Made by a program: the position numbers and the translations under genes
Source of the DNA: Montifringilla adamsi
Taxonomy: Eukaryota > Chordata > Aves > Passeriformes > Passeridae
Length of the DNA: 64,000 bases
NCBI GenBank assembly: GCA_017590115.1
Contig: JAGGNK010006448.1
Coordinates: 11,099,049-11,163,048, forward strand
Reading direction: 5' to 3'
Shown here: one piece after another, positions 61,553 to 64,000 of the stretch
Position numbering within the stretch: the first letter of the stretch is position 1
Layout of the letters: each line of letters begins with the position of its first letter
Notes under the pieces: model-generated
What the model was told of the DNA's origin: nothing
Databases searched by the model: none
Seen by the model: only the letters and a program-made list of their open reading frames with translations

Positions 61553-64000
61553 CTAAAGTGTATTTTAAAAAGATATAAAACCAGTGGATTATTAAAAATG
61601 AAGCTGTATAATTATTACTAGATTTATTCATGTTAATAATACAAATTGTCAAAAAACCCCAACATTGCCATCTTCAAGTGCATGTCTGCATGGACTGATG
61701 ATGATCAGGCTAACTGACCAGTTTTCCTGAAATTCTCTAATTTAGTTTTCACACCAGTAGCAACCACAGGAAGAGAAGGAAAAACAGTCAAGGCTCAAAG
61801 CATGGTCCACTTGTTCACAATGGAAGCCTCTTCTCGACTCTAGTGAACTCAGGAGTCTTATACAAAAAGCAGAAGTACAACTACATTTACTGTAGCTTGA
61901 TTAGAGTCTGCAGGCTTTTAGCTAGAACATATCACAACACAACTGTCAGAGCCAAGTTTCTAGAAGGCAGCTGCAGCTCGTTAAGCTCCTGTAGGAGCTA
62001 GTCAATACAGCCAGTGCAGCTATACAGAGGTATTCAGATGATTAGATGCACAATTTTACTTTTGGGGAAGCTCACAGGTGGACATCTCCACTCGACAATT
62101 TGGTGTTAAGTTCCATCCCAGGTAGATGTGCTACAGTACAAAGTAAAGAGATAGCACAAAAAGACACTGCAATACAGAAGGCAGAGTGTTTGAATCCAGG
62201 GCCAAAATCAGAAGCAAAGTAGCCATAATAGAGCGCAGCACTATTTGTTGCTTAGGCTGCACTCAGAGGAATTGTTCCAGCTGCTACCAAGTCACAGCAG
62301 AAGGTTACCATTCCAACCCCTTTTGCCTTGCATGTCATTACTCCCTGCTAAAGATCACAGCAGTTTCAGCTGTTCAGTGCTCCTTAGCCCAGTGCTGGGA
62401 AAAATTCAGACTAAAATAATTCTCCCTTCTGTAACACAGAGAGGAGGTAAGCGTGGTTTTAAGCCTGATCATCAATAGTCAGATTATGAAGCTTTTGCTG
62501 CATTGATCCTAATTGTCCAGGGAGGCGTGTTACTCTGCCAGATTGAGATGGGTCTTTTTTTCAACCTCTCTATGTAACAGGGGTCACTGTGCATAAAGAA
62601 AGGAATCTGACAGTCACAGGAACTAATGAAGAATCATCATGGTCTGACAAGTCATGGGCTTGCTTATACTGATGGGCACTGGCAGGAAGGAAACTTGGGT
62701 TTGGTCAAATGTCAGCATGCCTTTTAGATGTTTTTTATCTAAAATTTATTTTATACTCCATTCATAGGCATCCCTCAAAGGGGTTCAAAGCAGGTGTCCT
62801 GAGTCCTAGGCTCAGGCCTAAATAAGAGAGGAAGCTACTACTCCAGCCACAAGTGCTAAACAAAACCATCACTGGTTGGGAGAGCCTTTGGCAATGCAGG
62901 AAAGAATTTAAAACTCTTTAAGAGACTTAAAAACCCAGGACTCCAACTTTGTGAGGTATTATGAAAGGTATTCTCTCACATCAGCTACTGCTTGATCACA
63001 TTTACTATCAAAGAACTATCCAGGGTGAAAACAACTTCAAGAAATCTCTAGCTCAGCTTCCTGCTCAAGCACAGTCAGGTCAGAGGTCAGACCATGCTGC
63101 TTTATGCAGTTTGAGTCTTGAAAATCTATACAGATGAAGCCTGCACCTCTGAGCAATCCTTACCTTTGCTTGACTGTGCTCACAGTGAAAGAGTTCTTCC
63201 TTGAATTCAGGTTAAAAATCTCATGTTACAACTTTCACACAAGTCGGTGCTCCTACCGCTATGCACCATGGTGTGGAACCTGTATTTATGGCAACATCCT
63301 TGCAGGCACTGGAAGGCAACTATTAAATCCTCTGTATTCTGTGAACATAACAAGCCCAGTACCTCCCCCAGAAGGAAATCTCTCCTGTTAATACCCTAAC
63401 TATCTTCGTGGCCCCTCCAGGGACCTCACTCCCGTTTGTTAGAATGTTTCACAGAGCTGGTGGTCCACAACTGGATGCAGTACTCCCAGTGTGGGCTAAC
63501 AAGGGTGGAGGGGACAATCACATCCCTCCTTCCCATGGCTATGCTCCTGCCAATACAGCCCAGAGGGTGTTGGCCTCCTTTGGTGTCCAGGCACATATTC
63601 CCCATGAGGACCAAAAACCACACGCACTTCAAGCCAGCTGGTGTACCCCAAAAGTTTGCGTGGGAAAGACAGCAAGATGAAGTCTGTAGGTATACAGGAG
63701 AGTGTGACTAAAAGCACTAAAGCTTGACCTCAAAAACAGGTTCATAATCTGCCCATGAGGGGTATTATTGACAGTTTTGTTAGGGAGATGCACAAAACTG
63801 ACTGAAAAATTGAAGTGTTTTTATGTTCCCTGGATCTGACCTTAAAATACAGAAAAATATTTCTCTTAAATGTCATGGTCCTCTTTGTACAGTTTATTGC
63901 CTAAAGATGTCTTTTAATATAAAGCTAAGCCACAACTTTGTCTTCCCTCACTATCAGGTATTGTAGCATTGATTTGGTCAGATAACTAGCAACTATAAAA
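61553..64000 (-). other. ABCC4: ABCC4 intron, partial (runs past the window)
   Basis: This is the 3' part of the intron upstream of the helix 11 exon. It contains the diverged CR1 at 63.0-63.6 kb. I looked for the preceding exon (the stretch leading to the E of EAWFLFL) in this region and did not find it. Confidence 0.75.
63035..63640 (-). mobile_element. CR1 LINE fragment, diverged
   Basis: On the plus strand the reverse complement of a CR1 3' region is recognisable in order. CAGCTTCCTGCTCAAGCACAG (near 63055) comes first, then CTCACAGTGAAAGAGTTCTT and CCTTGAATTCAGG (63179-63212). CTATCTTCGTGGCCCCTCC (63400), GGATGCAGTACTCCCAGTG (63473) and TGTTGGCCTCCTTTGGTGTC (63569) follow. These correspond to the 3' tail and the C-terminal ORF2 blocks (on the minus strand, VSPHWEYCIQLW). 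It lies in the ABCC4 intron upstream of the helix 11 exon, sense to the gene. Confidence 0.8.

Overview
This is a vertebrate nuclear window, most likely from a bird (a non-avian reptile is less likely). It is AT-rich, its genes are split by GT-AG introns, and its recognisable dispersed repeats are mostly CR1 LINE fragments. One of these ends in the octamer repeat (ATTCTGTG) typical of CR1. There are no operons, bacterial genes, CRISPR arrays or recognisable viral genes. Most long open frames are chance frames in introns and intergenic DNA.

The one protein-coding gene I can support is the 3' part of ABCC4 (MRP4) on the minus strand. I resolved nine coding exons to the base from splice sites, reading phase and family motifs: 61552-61442, 59962-59862, 57712-57521, 53417-53262, 49329-49240, 48770-48598, 42361-42256, 28057-27923 and 23085-22978 (stop TGA at 22980-22978). 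Joined, they keep frame across every junction and encode about 389 residues: the last two membrane helices, the whole second nucleotide-binding domain, and a C-terminal tail ending in the PDZ ligand ETAL. The 5' two thirds of the gene lie beyond position 64000. The Walker A, Q-loop and terminal exons are too short to stand out as long open frames.

Layout: 1-18.6 kb is intergenic DNA downstream of ABCC4. It holds a CR1 3' end (2255-2352), a 21-copy TTCC microsatellite, a larger internally deleted CR1 (11309-12240), a GC-rich tRNA-related inverted repeat (about 13180-13350) and a possible conserved regulatory segment (about 10400-10700). From 18.65 to 22.98 kb is the probable ABCC4 3' UTR, with proximal and distal AATAAA candidates. 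From 23 to 64 kb are the ABCC4 exons and introns. The introns carry further CR1 pieces at 28.4-29.6 (very degenerate), 39.1-39.7, 54.3-54.5 (weak), 58.1-58.7 and 63.0-63.6 kb, several A/T tracts, and one striking 23-bp inverted repeat at 56931-56985.

I did not find an undescribed biological system. The observations most worth checking are a 121-codon readthrough after the penultimate ABCC4 exon that would replace the PDZ tail, the intronic perfect-stem hairpin, and the choice of ABCC4 polyadenylation site. Family assignments rest on recognition from memory, since no alignments could be run.
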